Assembly: GCF_017084525.1 (NCBI RefSeq)
Contig: NZ_CP070950.1
Coordinates: forward strand, 3,658,001-3,722,000
From: Conexibacter sp. SYSU D00693
Lineage (GTDB): Bacteria > Actinomycetota > Thermoleophilia > Solirubrobacterales > Solirubrobacteraceae
Length of the DNA: 64,000 nucleotides
Direction: 5' to 3'
Shown here: positions 8,216 through 16,319 of the stretch, piece after piece
How positions within the stretch are numbered: the first letter of the stretch is position 1
Layout of the letters: every line of letters begins with the position of its first letter
Made by a program: the position numbers and the translations under genes
Notes under the pieces: model-generated
Database searches by the model: none
Seen by the model: only the letters and a program-made list of their open reading frames with translations
What the model was told of the DNA's origin: nothing

Positions 8216-8976
8216 ACGCCTCGCGCGGCCTGACCGCGCTGTCCATGCGCGAGGTCGACCGCGTCCTGAAGCTGTGGACGCAGACCGTCGCCGCGCCCAT
8301 CCTCAGCTCCTTCCTCTTCATCGCCGTCTTCGGGCTCTCGCTCGGCGGGCGCATCCAGCAGATCGACGGCGTCGACTACGAGGTCTTCATCGTCCCGGGC
8401 CTCATCATCATGGGGATGATCCAGGCGGCCTACGCGAACAACTCCGCGACCGTCTTCCAGGCCCGCTTCGACCGCTACCTCAACGACGTGCTCTCGGCCC
8501 CGATGAAGGGCTGGGAGGTCAACCTCGCCCTGTGCATGGGCGGCGTCGTGCGGGCGCTGCTCATCGGCGGCGGGCTCCTGATCGCGTCGGTCCTCGTCGT
8601 GGACGTGCCGGTCCACGAGCCGCTGGTCCTCGTGCTCGCCGTCGCCCTCGCGCTGACGCTCTTCGCGAGCTTCGGGGTGGTCGTCGGCGTCTACGCCAAG
8701 AGCTGGGACCACACGGCGTTCATCCAGAACATCGTGATCCTGCCGCTGAGCTTCCTCGGCGGCGTCTTCTACTCCGTGGACCTCCTGCCCTCGCCGTGGG
8801 AGGAGGTCAGCCACGTCAACCCGATCTTCTACCTCGTGCAGGCCGTCCGCTACGGGTTCCTGGGGACGAGCGACGTGTCGCCCGTCCTCGCGCTCGGCGT
8901 GATCGCCGCGCTGGCCGCGGGTAGCGTCGCGTGGAGCTCATGGCTGTTCGCGACGGGCCGCAAGCTGAAGCCGTAG
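8212..8976 (+). CDS. ABC-2 type exporter, permease subunit
   Basis: This 254-residue integral membrane protein has six predicted helices. It shows the ABC-2 hallmark near the C-terminus: LPLSFLGGVFYSVDLLP, then HVNPIFYLVQAVRYGFLG. It is the YadH/NodJ-like partner of the preceding ATPase. The GTG start overlaps the ATPase stop by four bases, implying translational coupling. The next gene (EamA transporter) begins inside its last 37 bases, so the three may form one operon. Confidence 0.92.
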   Translation: MNASRGLTALSMREVDRVLKLWTQTVAAPILSSFLFIAVFGLSLGGRIQQIDGVDYEVFIVPGLIIMGMIQAAYANNSATVFQARFDRYLNDVLSAPMKGWEVNLALCMGGVVRALLIGGGLLIASVLVVDVPVHEPLVLVLAVALALTLFASFGVVVGVYAKSWDHTAFIQNIVILPLSFLGGVFYSVDLLPSPWEEVSHVNPIFYLVQAVRYGFLGTSDVSPVLALGVIAALAAGSVAWSSWLFATGRKLKP

Positions 8977-9842
8977 GCGGCGCGTTCCCGCCGCCCATCG
9001 TCCTCGTCCTCAGCGGCATCGTCTCGATCCAGTTCGGGGCGGCGCTGGCGGCCACGCTCTTCGACGACGCCGGCGCCTCGGGCGTGAGCGTCCTGCGCCT
9101 CGGCTTCGCGGCGGTCCTGATGCTCGTGGTCGTGCGCCCGCGCGTGCGCGGGGTGGACCCCGGCGCGCTGCGGCTCGTCGGCGCGTTCGGCCTGTGCCTC
9201 GGCGCGATGAACCTCACGTTCTACGAGGCGCTGGACCGCATCCCGCTGGGCGTCGCCGTGACGCTCGAGTTCGTCGGTCCGCTGGGCGTCGCGGTCCTCA
9301 CCAGCCGCCGCCGGCTCGACCTCGTGTGGGCGGCGATCGCGGCCGTCGGGATCGTCCTGCTCGCCGACCTCGGCGGCGGTGGGACCGACGCGCTCGGCGT
9401 CGTCCTGGCGCTCGTCGCCGGCGGCTTCTGGGGCGGCTACATCCTGCTCGCGCAGGCCGCGGGCCGGCACTTCACCGGGGCACAGGGCGTCGCGCTGGCG
9501 ATGGTCGTCGCCGCGCTCGTCCCGCTCGGTCCCGGCATCGCCCAGGCGGGCGGCGACCTGCTCGACGCGCAGCTCATCGTCCTCGGCGCGGGCGTCGCGC
9601 TGCTGTCGAGCGTCATCCCGTACACGCTGGAGACCGAGGCGCTGCGCCGCCTGCCGGCCAACGTCTTCGGCGTCCTGATGAGCCTGGAGCCGGCCCTCGC
9701 CGCGCTCGCCGGGCTCATCGTGCTGGGCCAGGACCTGGGGGTGCGCGAGCTCGTGGCCATCGGGCTGGTGGTCGCGGCGAGCGCGGGCGTCTCGCTCACG
9801 CAGCCACCGCCACCGGAGCCGGTGACCGCTCAGGGCGCGTGA
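8940..9842 (+). CDS. EamA/RhtA-like DMT-family exporter
   Basis: This ~300-residue membrane protein has ten hydrophobic helices in two EamA repeats (first repeat about 20-140, second 150-285). Features such as AMNLTFYEALDRIPLGVAVT, VEFVGPLGVAV-like and ALSSVIPYTLE-like segments match the RhtA threonine/homoserine exporter group. It likely exports amino acids or other small metabolites. A GTG at 8931 is an alternative start; ATG 8940 gives MAVRDG. It overlaps the end of the ABC permease. The TGA stop (9840-9842) forms part of a family-A repeat. Confidence 0.88.
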   Translation: MAVRDGPQAEAVGGAFPPPIVLVLSGIVSIQFGAALAATLFDDAGASGVSVLRLGFAAVLMLVVVRPRVRGVDPGALRLVGAFGLCLGAMNLTFYEALDRIPLGVAVTLEFVGPLGVAVLTSRRRLDLVWAAIAAVGIVLLADLGGGGTDALGVVLALVAGGFWGGYILLAQAAGRHFTGAQGVALAMVVAALVPLGPGIAQAGGDLLDAQLIVLGAGVALLSSVIPYTLETEALRRLPANVFGVLMSLEPALAALAGLIVLGQDLGVRELVAIGLVVAASAGVSLTQPPPPEPVTAQGA

Positions 9843-9901
9843 AAGGTGCCTGGCACCTTCCACGCCTCGCGGTGGTGGAAGGTGCCAGGCACCTTCCACC
9901 C
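9840..9901. repeat. REP-like repeat pair, family A, between convergent genes
   Basis: Two 17-bp units, AAGGTGCCTGGCACCTT (9843-9859) and its counterpart with central A (9879-9895), are separated by 19 bp. Flanking TTCCAC/GTGGAA segments pair across the middle. The left unit begins on the TGA of the EamA gene. The array fills the gap up to the stop of the metalloprotease gene, so it could serve as a bidirectional terminator. Confidence 0.88.
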
Positions 9902-9903
9902 GC

Positions 9904-11871
9904 CTAGCGGCCTGTCAGCTGGTCGACCGCGACGCGCCCGCGGCCCGAGGCGCAGCGCACGCGGACCTGCCGGGCGTCGTCGCTGAGCGAGCTCGCCCGC
10001 GCGGTGCCGGCCTTGGGGACGCTGACCCAGCGCCCGCCGACGAGGGCCTGGACCTTCGCGGCACAGCCCTTCGTGGTCACGCGCACCTCGTCGACCTCGG
10101 CCGAGAAGCGGGCGAGGACGGTCTTGCCGCGCACGAGGCCGCCGCCCTTGTTGGCCAGGCCCGCGACGCGGACGCTCCTGCCGTCGGCGTGGACCGAGCG
10201 CGGCTTGCGCCACGGGCGGATCGGCTCGCGGACCTCGGGCTCGTCGTCGTCGGAGGCGTCGTCGCCGGGGCCGGCGTCCTCGTCGTCGGCGCGGCGCGGC
10301 GGCTTGGTCGTGGTCGGCGGCTTGACGGTGACGGGCGGCTTGACGGTGACGGGCGGCGTGGTGACCGTGGGCGGCGTGGTCACCGTCGGCGGCGTGACGA
10401 CCTCGGGCTCCTCGACCACCTCGACCGAGGCGCCGAGCGCGGCGACGTCGACCGGCAGGGCGGCCGAGTCACGGGCGTTGCCCGCGGCGTCGACCGCGGT
10501 GACCTTGTAGGTGACCGTCGGGCTCGTGGAGGTCGTCGCCTCGTCGACCCACGACGTCGCCGTCGTCGTCGTGGCGGGCTGGCCGTTGCGCGTGATGCGG
10601 TACTCGGTCGTGGCGACGTCGTCGGAGGCGGCGGGCCAGGCGAGCTTCACCCGGCCGCCCTCGAGCGTGGCCATCGGCGTGGGCGCCGCCGGCGCCGTGA
10701 CGTCGGCGCCCAGGCCGCGCAGGTCGACGCTCACCGTCGCGCCCGTGGCGTCGAGCTTGTTGAGCGTCACCGAGATCTTCGCGACGGGATCGGTGACCGT
10801 CTTGCCGGGCAGCAGCGCGGCGTCGCTGAAGGTCGAGGTGCCGGGCGTCGTGTCGAGCAGGCGGGTCTGCTCGCGCGTCGTGTTGGCCAGGCGCAGCAGG
10901 ACGCCCTTGACCGCGGCGCTCGACGAGGTGAGGAACTCGAAGTTGCCGAACGGCTTGCGCAGCTCGATCGTCATCGCGCGCCCGTCGGGACGCGGGATGC
11001 GCAGCATGCGGGTGGCGGCGCTCGTGTCGCTGGCGGCGCCCAGGACGAACGTGCCGTTGGCGGTGACGGCCTTGGACCTCGCCGAGGGCATCCAGCCGCC
11101 CTCGAGCTTGTGCGGGGCGGCGTAGTGCGTGTCGCCGCTGCCCATCGGGTCGAACGGGTCGCCGTACTCGTTGAGCGAGCAGGAGCTCGAGAGGAAGACG
11201 CGGGCGCCGCCCGAGGTGCAGGCCCAGCTGCCCGCGTGGTCCAGGCCGAAGCCGTGGCCGAGCTCGTGGACGATCACCTTGCGCGAGATCGTCTGGTTGA
11301 GCCAGATCTCCTGGCCCGGCATCCACGCGAGGCCCGACCAGCTGCAGCCGGTGCTGCCCACCAGGACGTAGGCGACGTTGCCGGTCTGGAGGTAGGGCTG
11401 CAGGTCGTAGCCCTGGGCGCTGAGCTTCGTCTTGGCCTCCGCGGCCCAGTCCTGCCACTTGCAGCCGCCGCCGCTGGACACCGTGACGTTCGGCAGGACG
11501 TCGCCCGCGGCGTTGCCGGCGCCGGTGAGGGAGACGATCCCGTCGGTCATCTCGTTGAGCGCCTTGCTGGCCGAGCCGCTGCCGCTGACGAACGCGTCGC
11601 GCAACTGCGTGGCGTTCCAGCTCGGGCTCGCGCCCGGCATGAGCACCTGGACGATGGCGACCTTCCGCGTGCCGGTGCCCTTCCAGGACGGCACGCCCGC
11701 GCGCGTGGTGACGCCCGACGGGGCGGCCGGGGCGCTGACGGGGACCTCGACGAGCTGGCCGTCGACGAGCAGCTCGCCGTGGTCGGTGCCGCCGTGGGCG
11801 AGGGCCGCCGCGGGGGTGGTGAGGGCGGTCAGGGCGCCGAGCAGCGCGGCGATGCGAGTGGGACGACGCAC
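9904..11871 (-). CDS. secreted zinc metalloprotease (gametolysin/M11-like) with Fn3 domain
   Basis: This 655-residue exported protein has a signal peptide to about residue 25 (cleavage after AALA). The peptidase domain contains the zinc motif H202-E-L-G-H206-G-F-G-L-D-H212 and a cysteine-rich surround. A beta-sandwich follows, then one fibronectin type III domain (from about TAPAAPTPMATLEGG), a Thr/Pro/Val repeat linker (TTPPTV/VKPP), an acidic stretch and a final small beta domain. It is probably an extracellular protease attached or spaced by the linker. The GTG at 11871 was chosen because it begins a good signal peptide (MRRPTRIAALLGAL); upstream frame is not protein-like. It is divergent from pgsA. 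Confidence 0.82.
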   Translation of the reverse strand: MRRPTRIAALLGALTALTTPAAALAHGGTDHGELLVDGQLVEVPVSAPAAPSGVTTRAGVPSWKGTGTRKVAIVQVLMPGASPSWNATQLRDAFVSGSGSASKALNEMTDGIVSLTGAGNAAGDVLPNVTVSSGGGCKWQDWAAEAKTKLSAQGYDLQPYLQTGNVAYVLVGSTGCSWSGLAWMPGQEIWLNQTISRKVIVHELGHGFGLDHAGSWACTSGGARVFLSSSCSLNEYGDPFDPMGSGDTHYAAPHKLEGGWMPSARSKAVTANGTFVLGAASDTSAATRMLRIPRPDGRAMTIELRKPFGNFEFLTSSSAAVKGVLLRLANTTREQTRLLDTTPGTSTFSDAALLPGKTVTDPVAKISVTLNKLDATGATVSVDLRGLGADVTAPAAPTPMATLEGGRVKLAWPAASDDVATTEYRITRNGQPATTTTATSWVDEATTSTSPTVTYKVTAVDAAGNARDSAALPVDVAALGASVEVVEEPEVVTPPTVTTPPTVTTPPVTVKPPVTVKPPTTTKPPRRADDEDAGPGDDASDDDEPEVREPIRPWRKPRSVHADGRSVRVAGLANKGGGLVRGKTVLARFSAEVDEVRVTTKGCAAKVQALVGGRWVSVPKAGTARASSLSDDARQVRVRCASGRGRVAVDQLTGR

Positions 11872-11937
11872 CGTCCTGTGGTCGGCCGCGCCGCGGCGGG
11901 TTCCCAGCCCCGGCCCGCCCGCATGGACGACCGTGCG

Positions 11938-12516
11938 ATGCTCCGCCCCGTGTTCCCGGTGAACGCGCCCAACGTCCTGACGCTGCTGCGGATCCTCCTG
12001 GTCCCGGTGCTCGTCGTCGCCCTGCTCGGGGAGACCGAGCACGGCGACGTGCTCGCCGCGGGCGTCTTCGCGCTCGCGTCGGTCACGGACGCCATCGACG
12101 GGCACCTCGCGCGTCGCTCCGGCGCGATCACGACCTTCGGCAAGCTCATGGACCCCGTGGCCGACAAGCTGCTGGTGGTCGCGGCGCTCGTCTCGCTCGT
12201 CTCGCTCGAGCGGCTGGCGGCATGGGTGGCGATGGTCATCATCGCCCGCGAGTTCGCGGTCACGGTCTCGCGCATGGCCGCGACGCAGCAGGGCGTCGTC
12301 CTCGCCGCGTCGTGGTGGGGCAAGGCCAAGACCATCGTGCAGGTCGCGGCGATCTTCTTCGTCATCGCCTACGACCCGACGCCGCTGTGGGTCGACCTCC
12401 TCGTCTACAGCGCGGTGAGCATCACGATCGTCAGCGGCATCGACTACTTCTTCGGGCTGCGGCGCGGGCTGCGCGAGGCCGAGCAGCGCCGGGCCGCCGG
12501 GCTGGACCCCGCGTAG
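11938..12516 (+). CDS. pgsA: CDP-alcohol phosphatidyltransferase, PgsA-like
   Basis: This 192-residue membrane enzyme carries the complete CDP-alcohol phosphotransferase signature DAIDGHLARRSG...G...MDPVADK, in the SVTDAIDG helix near residue 50. PgsA makes phosphatidylglycerol phosphate from CDP-diacylglycerol and glycerol-3-phosphate, the committed step to anionic phospholipids. Several hydrophobic helices follow, ending in a basic tail. The start is uncertain: ATG 11923, ATG 11938 and GTG 11950 are all in frame. The stop overlaps the next GTG start by one base (TAGTG). Confidence 0.88.
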   Translation: MLRPVFPVNAPNVLTLLRILLVPVLVVALLGETEHGDVLAAGVFALASVTDAIDGHLARRSGAITTFGKLMDPVADKLLVVAALVSLVSLERLAAWVAMVIIAREFAVTVSRMAATQQGVVLAASWWGKAKTIVQVAAIFFVIAYDPTPLWVDLLVYSAVSITIVSGIDYFFGLRRGLREAEQRRAAGLDPA

Positions 12517-12929
12517 TGCGCTGGGCCGCCGCGCTGCTGGTCGTCGCGGTCGCCGCGACGGTGGCGATCCTCGTGTGGGCGATCAGCGGGTCACGGGACA
12601 CCGTCCCGGACGACCTGCGCTCCTGCGTGCTCGACGGGGGCGCGACGGTCGTGCGCTCCAACGACACGCTGCGCGACTTCGCGCGCGACCTCGAGGCGGG
12701 GCGGGTGGAGTCCAGCGCGCCGGTGGCGGTCCGCGACCGCCGGGCGGTCCTGCTCGACGCCCCGGACCTGCGGATCCTCGTCCTGGCGGCCGAGGGCAGC
12801 GCGCCGCTGGACTCCGGCGTCGCGCGGCGCGTCGCCGCCACGCCCGAGGTCTACTCGGTGGTGGCCGTCGAGCGCGGCGACCTGCGCGTCGTCGAGCGCT
12901 GCGCGCGGCGCGTCGACGCCGACGGCTAG
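12516..12929 (+). CDS. membrane-anchored hypothetical protein
   Basis: This 137-residue protein has one N-terminal transmembrane helix (WAAALLVVAVAATVAILVWAI). An outside domain follows with two cysteines (RSCVLDGG and VVERCARR) that could pair. No family is recognised. The GTG start overlaps the pgsA stop by one base, so it is almost certainly translated with pgsA and may act on the envelope. Its TAG stop shares CTAG with the convergent permease gene. Confidence 0.7.
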   Translation: MRWAAALLVVAVAATVAILVWAISGSRDTVPDDLRSCVLDGGATVVRSNDTLRDFARDLEAGRVESSAPVAVRDRRAVLLDAPDLRILVLAAEGSAPLDSGVARRVAATPEVYSVVAVERGDLRVVERCARRVDADG

Positions 12930-13990
12930 CTCAGCGCCGCGAGCATCCCGGCCGACGCGAGGCCGGCGAGCGCGACGGCGCCGCCCATGGCGGCGGTCGC
13001 CCGCGTGCCCAGCGGCCGGGCCACCATGACCATCGAGGGCAGGCTGAGGGCGGGCAGCGTGATGAGCAGGGCGCCGAGCGTCGCGGGCGCCGCGTCGGCG
13101 GCGGCGAGCGCGAGGAGGATCGGGATCTCGCCGGCGGTGGGCAGGACGACGAGCGTCCCGAGGACCGCGGCGGCCAGGACGACGGCGAGGGTGGCGTCGT
13201 CCAGGGGCGGCAGCCAGCCGCGCAGGAGGCCGACGGCGAAGACGAGCAGGAGGTACTCGGGGACGAGCGTGAGGGTGTTGCGGGTGAGCGCCCTCGCGAA
13301 CCGCCCGGGCGCCGTGGCGAGTGACCAGGGCTGGGCAGGGGGCGGCGGTGCGGTGGTGGGTGGCGGCGCGGCCCGCGGTCCGGCGAGGCGGGCCACCAGC
13401 GCCGTCAGCCCCACGACCACGACAAGGCCCATGACGAGCCGCGTGACCGTCCACTGCCACGGTGCGAGCAGCGCGAGGAAGACGAGGACCGCCGGGTTGA
13501 GCAGCGGGTTGCCGACCCAGAACGCGAGCGTCCCGCCCAGCGAGGCGCCGCCCTGGCGCGCGGCGCGCACCAGCGGCGCGGCGCAGCAGGAGCACATCAT
13601 CGTCGGGAGGCTGCAGAGGCCGCCGGCGACGGTGTCGGTCGTCGTCCCGCGCGGGCTGAGCGCGCGGACGAGGCGCTCGCGCGGGAGGAAGGCCTCGACC
13701 GCGCTGGCGAGCAGGAGGGCGGCCAGCAGCGCCTTCCACACCGCCTCGGCGTACGTCGTCGTGAACGCCCACGCCGCGGAGAGCGAGGCGGCGCCGTCGC
13801 GCGTGAGGTCGACGAGCGCGCTGCCCGGGTAGGCGCCGGTGTCGTCGATGACCGCGGTGCGGTCGGCGTAGGGCGCCCACTTCGACCACCACAGCAGGCC
13901 GACGGCGAGGCCGACGACCGCGAGCAGGCCGACGGCGGAGCTACGGCGCGAGAGCACCGGCACCGAGGTCGCGGCGGTCGAGCTCCTCAC
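12926..13990 (-). CDS. ArsP/DUF318-type permease
   Basis: This 354-residue membrane protein has about eight helices in two halves. The first half has PTMMCSCCAAPLVRAARQGG (Cys at 133, 135, 136), matching the conserved cysteine-containing loop of the ArsP_1 permease family. The second half repeats the topology (LPTAGEIPILLALAAADA). Family members efflux trivalent organoarsenicals, or are of unknown function. Here the substrate is open, but thiol-reactive metalloids would fit the cysteine cluster. A GTG start at 13990 lies inside the end of the small membrane gene 13941-14177, suggesting coupling. Confidence 0.75.
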   Translation of the reverse strand: MRSSTAATSVPVLSRRSSAVGLLAVVGLAVGLLWWSKWAPYADRTAVIDDTGAYPGSALVDLTRDGAASLSAAWAFTTTYAEAVWKALLAALLLASAVEAFLPRERLVRALSPRGTTTDTVAGGLCSLPTMMCSCCAAPLVRAARQGGASLGGTLAFWVGNPLLNPAVLVFLALLAPWQWTVTRLVMGLVVVVGLTALVARLAGPRAAPPPTTAPPPPAQPWSLATAPGRFARALTRNTLTLVPEYLLLVFAVGLLRGWLPPLDDATLAVVLAAAVLGTLVVLPTAGEIPILLALAAADAAPATLGALLITLPALSLPSMVMVARPLGTRATAAMGGAVALAGLASAGMLAALS

Positions 13991-14177
13991 GCAGGTCGTC
14001 GCGCACGTCCTCCCTGATGTCCTGCGCGTCCTGCTCGAAACGTGCCTCGATGCGGGTGACCTCGCGGTCGACGCGCTCCTCGACGCGGTCGGCGGCGACC
14101 ATGGCGAGGACGACGATCGCGCCGAGCAGGACGATCGCGTGGACGGTCAGGGCGAGGACGAACGAGCCGGGTCGCAT
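13941..14177 (-). CDS. small single-helix membrane protein with charged coiled coil
   Basis: This 78-residue protein has one transmembrane helix (ALTVHAIVLLGAIVVLAMV) followed by a highly charged stretch (VEERVDREVTRIEARFEQD...) likely to form a coiled coil. No family is recognised. The ATG at 14177 gives a compact membrane protein; longer frame upstream is not convincing. It overlaps the downstream permease gene by 50 nt in another frame, so it may be a partner or regulator of that permease. It is divergent from the sigma factor gene. Confidence 0.55.
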   Translation of the reverse strand: MRPGSFVLALTVHAIVLLGAIVVLAMVAADRVEERVDREVTRIEARFEQDAQDIREDVRDDLREELDRRDLGAGALAP

Positions 14178-14234
14178 GGCCTCGTGATGCCCGGTCTGGC
14201 CGGGAGGTCGTCCTGACAGGGTGTCGGGCAGCGC

Positions 14235-14262
14235 TTGTGCCGCGCGCAACGTGTGCTAAGAC
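14235..14262 (+). promoter_or_regulatory. candidate promoter of the primary sigma factor gene
   Basis: TTGTGC (14235-14240), a 16-bp spacer, then TAAGAC (14257-14262) preceded by TGC, i.e. an extended -10. Transcription would start near 14269 and leave a ~137-nt leader before the TTG start codon at 14406. This is judged from sequence alone. Confidence 0.4.
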
Positions 14263-14405
14263 TTCCGGCAGGTCGAACGCCTTCGAGGCTGGCCTCTCGC
14301 GGCAGATGTCGCGGCCGCCCGTAGGGGCTTCCAACTGCAGAGGGATCGGAGAGGGACGGCGAGGCACGACGCGCGCCGTTCGAGAGCAGGAGCAAGGGAG
14401 CCGGG

Positions 14406-15572
14406 TTGACCAAGTCTGAAGTGCTTCTCGCCGACGAAGCACCCATTGCGGAGCTGGAGGAGCTCCGCAACCTCATCGCCGAGGGCCAGGAGCGCGGGTT
14501 CCTGACCATCGAGCAGATCACGGCCTGCCTCGAGGAGGTCGAGGTCACCAAGGAGCAGGTCCGCGAGCTGCACGCGTACCTGGACGAGCACGGCATCGCG
14601 ATCGTGTCGGCCGACGGCCGCGCGGTCAGCAGCGAGACCGCCAAGGTCGAGGCGCAGGCCGAGCAGCGCGCCGCCCAGCGCGAGAGCGGCGGCGCCGCAG
14701 CGCCGGCCGAGCGCAAGAAGAAGCCGGAGATCGACCTCACCGTCGAGCCGTCGCTGGACTCGCTGCGCCTGTACCTGCGGTCGATCGGCCGCGTGAGCCT
14801 GCTCACCGCCGAGCAGGAGGTGTCGCTCGCCAAGCGCATCGAGCGCGGCGACATGAACGCCAAGCAGCAGATGGTCGAGGCCAACCTGCGCCTCGTCGTC
14901 TCGATCGCCAAGGGCTACCTCGGCCGCGGCCTGACCTTCCTGGACCTCATCCAGGAGGGCTCGCTGGGCCTCATCCGCGCGGTGGAGAAGTTCGACTACC
15001 GCCGCGGCTACAAGTTCTCGACGTACGCGACCTGGTGGATCCGCCAGGCCGTGACGCGCGCCATCGCCGACAAGGGGCGGACGATCCGCATCCCGGTCCA
15101 CATGGTGGAGAAGCTCAACAAGGTCGTGCACGTCGAGCGCCAGCTCGTCCAGTCGCTCGGCCGCGAGCCCTCCCCCGAGGAGATCGCCGCCGAGCTCGAG
15201 TGCACGCCGCGCGAGGTGCGCGACATCCTGCGCATGAGCCAGCAGCCGATCTCGCTCGAGAAGCCGATCGGCGAGGAGGAGGAGTCCGAGCTCGGCGACT
15301 TCGTCGAGGACCAGACCGCCGAGTCCCCGTTCGAGCTGGCGTCCGAGTCGCTGCGCAAGGAGAACGTCCACCGCGCGCTGGCGGCGCTGCCCCAGCGCGA
15401 GCGCGAGGTCATCGAGATGCGCTTCGGGCTCACGGGCGGGCGCCCGCGCACGCTCGAGGAGGTCGGTCGCGCGTTCAACGTCACGCGCGAGCGCATCCGC
15501 CAGATCGAGAACCACACGCTGAAGAAGCTCGAGTCGCTGCCCGAGGCGCAGCGGCTGCGCGACGCGTCGTAG
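14406..15572 (+). CDS. sigA: RNA polymerase primary sigma factor (RpoD/SigA)
   Basis: This 388-residue sigma-70 has an N-terminal region 1.1-like segment ([21 protein letters not shown]). Region 1.2 is present ([21 protein letters not shown]). The complete region 2 ([20 protein letters not shown], then [20 protein letters not shown]) contacts the -10. Region 3 is present, and region 4 ends with [20 protein letters not shown], which reads the -35. This is the housekeeping sigma of the cell. The TTG start at 14406 is supported by AAGGGAG 7-13 nt upstream and by a proper N-terminus; no ATG/GTG lies nearby in frame. A hairpin terminator follows at 15599. Confidence 0.95.
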   Translation: MTKSEVLLADEAPIAELEELRNLIAEGQERGFLTIEQITACLEEVEVTKEQVRELHAYLDEHGIAIVSADGRAVSSETAKVEAQAEQRAAQRESGGAAAPAERKKKPEIDLTVEPSLDSLRLYLRSIGRVSLLTAEQEVSLAKRIERGDMNAKQQMVEANLRLVVSIAKGYLGRGLTFLDLIQEGSLGLIRAVEKFDYRRGYKFSTYATWWIRQAVTRAIADKGRTIRIPVHMVEKLNKVVHVERQLVQSLGREPSPEEIAAELECTPREVRDILRMSQQPISLEKPIGEEEESELGDFVEDQTAESPFELASESLRKENVHRALAALPQREREVIEMRFGLTGGRPRTLEEVGRAFNVTRERIRQIENHTLKKLESLPEAQRLRDAS

Positions 15573-15598
15573 CGCTCGATCGCCATCCGTAGAGGCCT

Positions 15599-15633
15599 GC
15601 GGCCGCCTCCGCCCGTCGGGGTGGGGCGGCCGC
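15599..15633. terminator. hairpin terminator downstream of sigA
   Basis: Outer arms GCGGCCGCC and GGCGGCCGC form a perfect 9-bp stem around a GC-rich loop that can pair further. It lies 27 nt after the sigA stop, with no long T tract, which is usual in very GC-rich genomes. Confidence 0.6.
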
Positions 15634-15665
15634 TCGTCGTCCGGGGCGGTCGTGTCGTCCGGAGG

Positions 15666-15679
15666 CGAACGTATGTTCG
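15666..15679. promoter_or_regulatory. LexA (SOS) box before the PD-(D/E)XK gene
   Basis: CGAAC-GTAT-GTTCG fits the Gram-positive LexA consensus CGAACRNRYGTTYG at every position. The box overlaps a possible -10 (TATGTT, 15672-15677), and the ATG at 15685 follows 7 nt later. LexA binding would therefore block transcription of a near-leaderless message. Confidence 0.7.
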
Positions 15680-15684
15680 TGTAC

Positions 15685-16110
15685 ATGACGACGGGTCGAC
15701 TCACGACGAGACGCCAGGGCGACCGGGGCGAAGCGTCGGCGCTCGAGTGGCTGACCTCGAAGGGCGCCGCGGTGCTCGTGCCCTTCGGCAGCGCTCCGGA
15801 CTACGACCTGATCGCGGACTGGGGCGACACGCCAGTGCGCGTGCAGGTCAAGACCAGCACGTGCTTCGCGAAGGGTCGATGGGCGGTCACGTTGGCCACG
15901 CGGGGCGGCAACCAGAGCTGGAACGGCCTGGTCAAGCGCTTCTCGCCGACCCGTTGCGACCTGCTGTTCGTCCTCGTGGGTGACGGACGCCGATGGTGCA
16001 TCCCCGCTGACCGCGTCGAGGCGACCTCGGGGCTGCATCTGGGCGGTCCGAAGTACGCCGAGTTCGAGGTGGAACCCGGCCTGCCGCTGCCGACCGCCGT
16101 CGCGGCCTGA
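15685..16110 (+). CDS. PD-(D/E)XK endonuclease-like protein (PDDEXK_5-type), probably SOS-induced
   Basis: About 141 residues. The N-terminal helix carries a conserved glutamate (GDRGEASALEWL). The nuclease core then follows: PDYDLIADWG, and RVQVKTSTC with the lysine of the D-x(n)-Q-x-K motif. This layout fits group I intron-type/PDDEXK_5 and Holliday-resolvase-like nucleases. Candidate starts are 15673, 15679 and 15685; the last is favoured because it lies 7 nt after a -10-like element inside a LexA box. Codons such as TTG, CGA, GAA and GGT are more frequent than in neighbours, and the gene sits beside tRNA-Tyr. Both suggest transfer. Likely role: DNA cleavage in repair or as a selfish/defence nuclease. 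Confidence 0.6.
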   Translation: MTTGRLTTRRQGDRGEASALEWLTSKGAAVLVPFGSAPDYDLIADWGDTPVRVQVKTSTCFAKGRWAVTLATRGGNQSWNGLVKRFSPTRCDLLFVLVGDGRRWCIPADRVEATSGLHLGGPKYAEFEVEPGLPLPTAVAA

Positions 16111-16131
16111 TCGCTACACTGACGCGCCCTC

Positions 16132-16213
16132 GGCGAGGTACCGAAGCGGTCAACCGGGCCTGACTGTAAATCAGGTGGCTTTGCCTTCGCAGGTTCGAAT
16201 CCTGCCCTCGCCA
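16132..16213 (+). tRNA. tRNA-Tyr (anticodon GTA)
   Basis: The acceptor stem GGCGAGG (16132-16138) pairs with CCTCGCC (16206-16212). The anticodon arm is CCTGA-CTGTAAA-TCAGG with GTA. A long class II variable arm is present, and the T arm is GCAGG-TTCGAAT-CCTGC. The discriminator is A16213 and CCA is not fully encoded. The large variable arm plus GTA identifies a bacterial tyrosine tRNA. Confidence 0.96.
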
Positions 16214-16223
16214 TACGCCGTCT

Positions 16224-16249
16224 GAAGGCCGCCCGAGAGGGCGGCCTTC
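16224..16249 (+). terminator. hairpin terminator after tRNA-Tyr
   Basis: A perfect 11-bp stem GAAGGCCGCCC/GGGCGGCCTTC with a GAGA tetraloop starts 11 nt after the tRNA and is followed by TCGTCGTCC. Confidence 0.75.
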
Positions 16250-16319
16250 GTCGTCCCTGGGACGGCTCGCGCCCGACCCTGACGCGCCCTCGACACCTCG
16301 TCCGTAGGATCTCGCGCCT

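Noticed and set aside
9904-11871. Metalloprotease and neighbouring repeats as part of a toxin/delivery system
   Set aside because: Fn3 and Pro/Thr linkers are ordinary for secreted actinobacterial enzymes, and no secretion-system genes are nearby.
16132-16249. tRNA-Tyr as an integration site with an element upstream
   Set aside because: The nuclease gene next to it looks atypical, but no integrase, second att copy or boundary repeat is visible.
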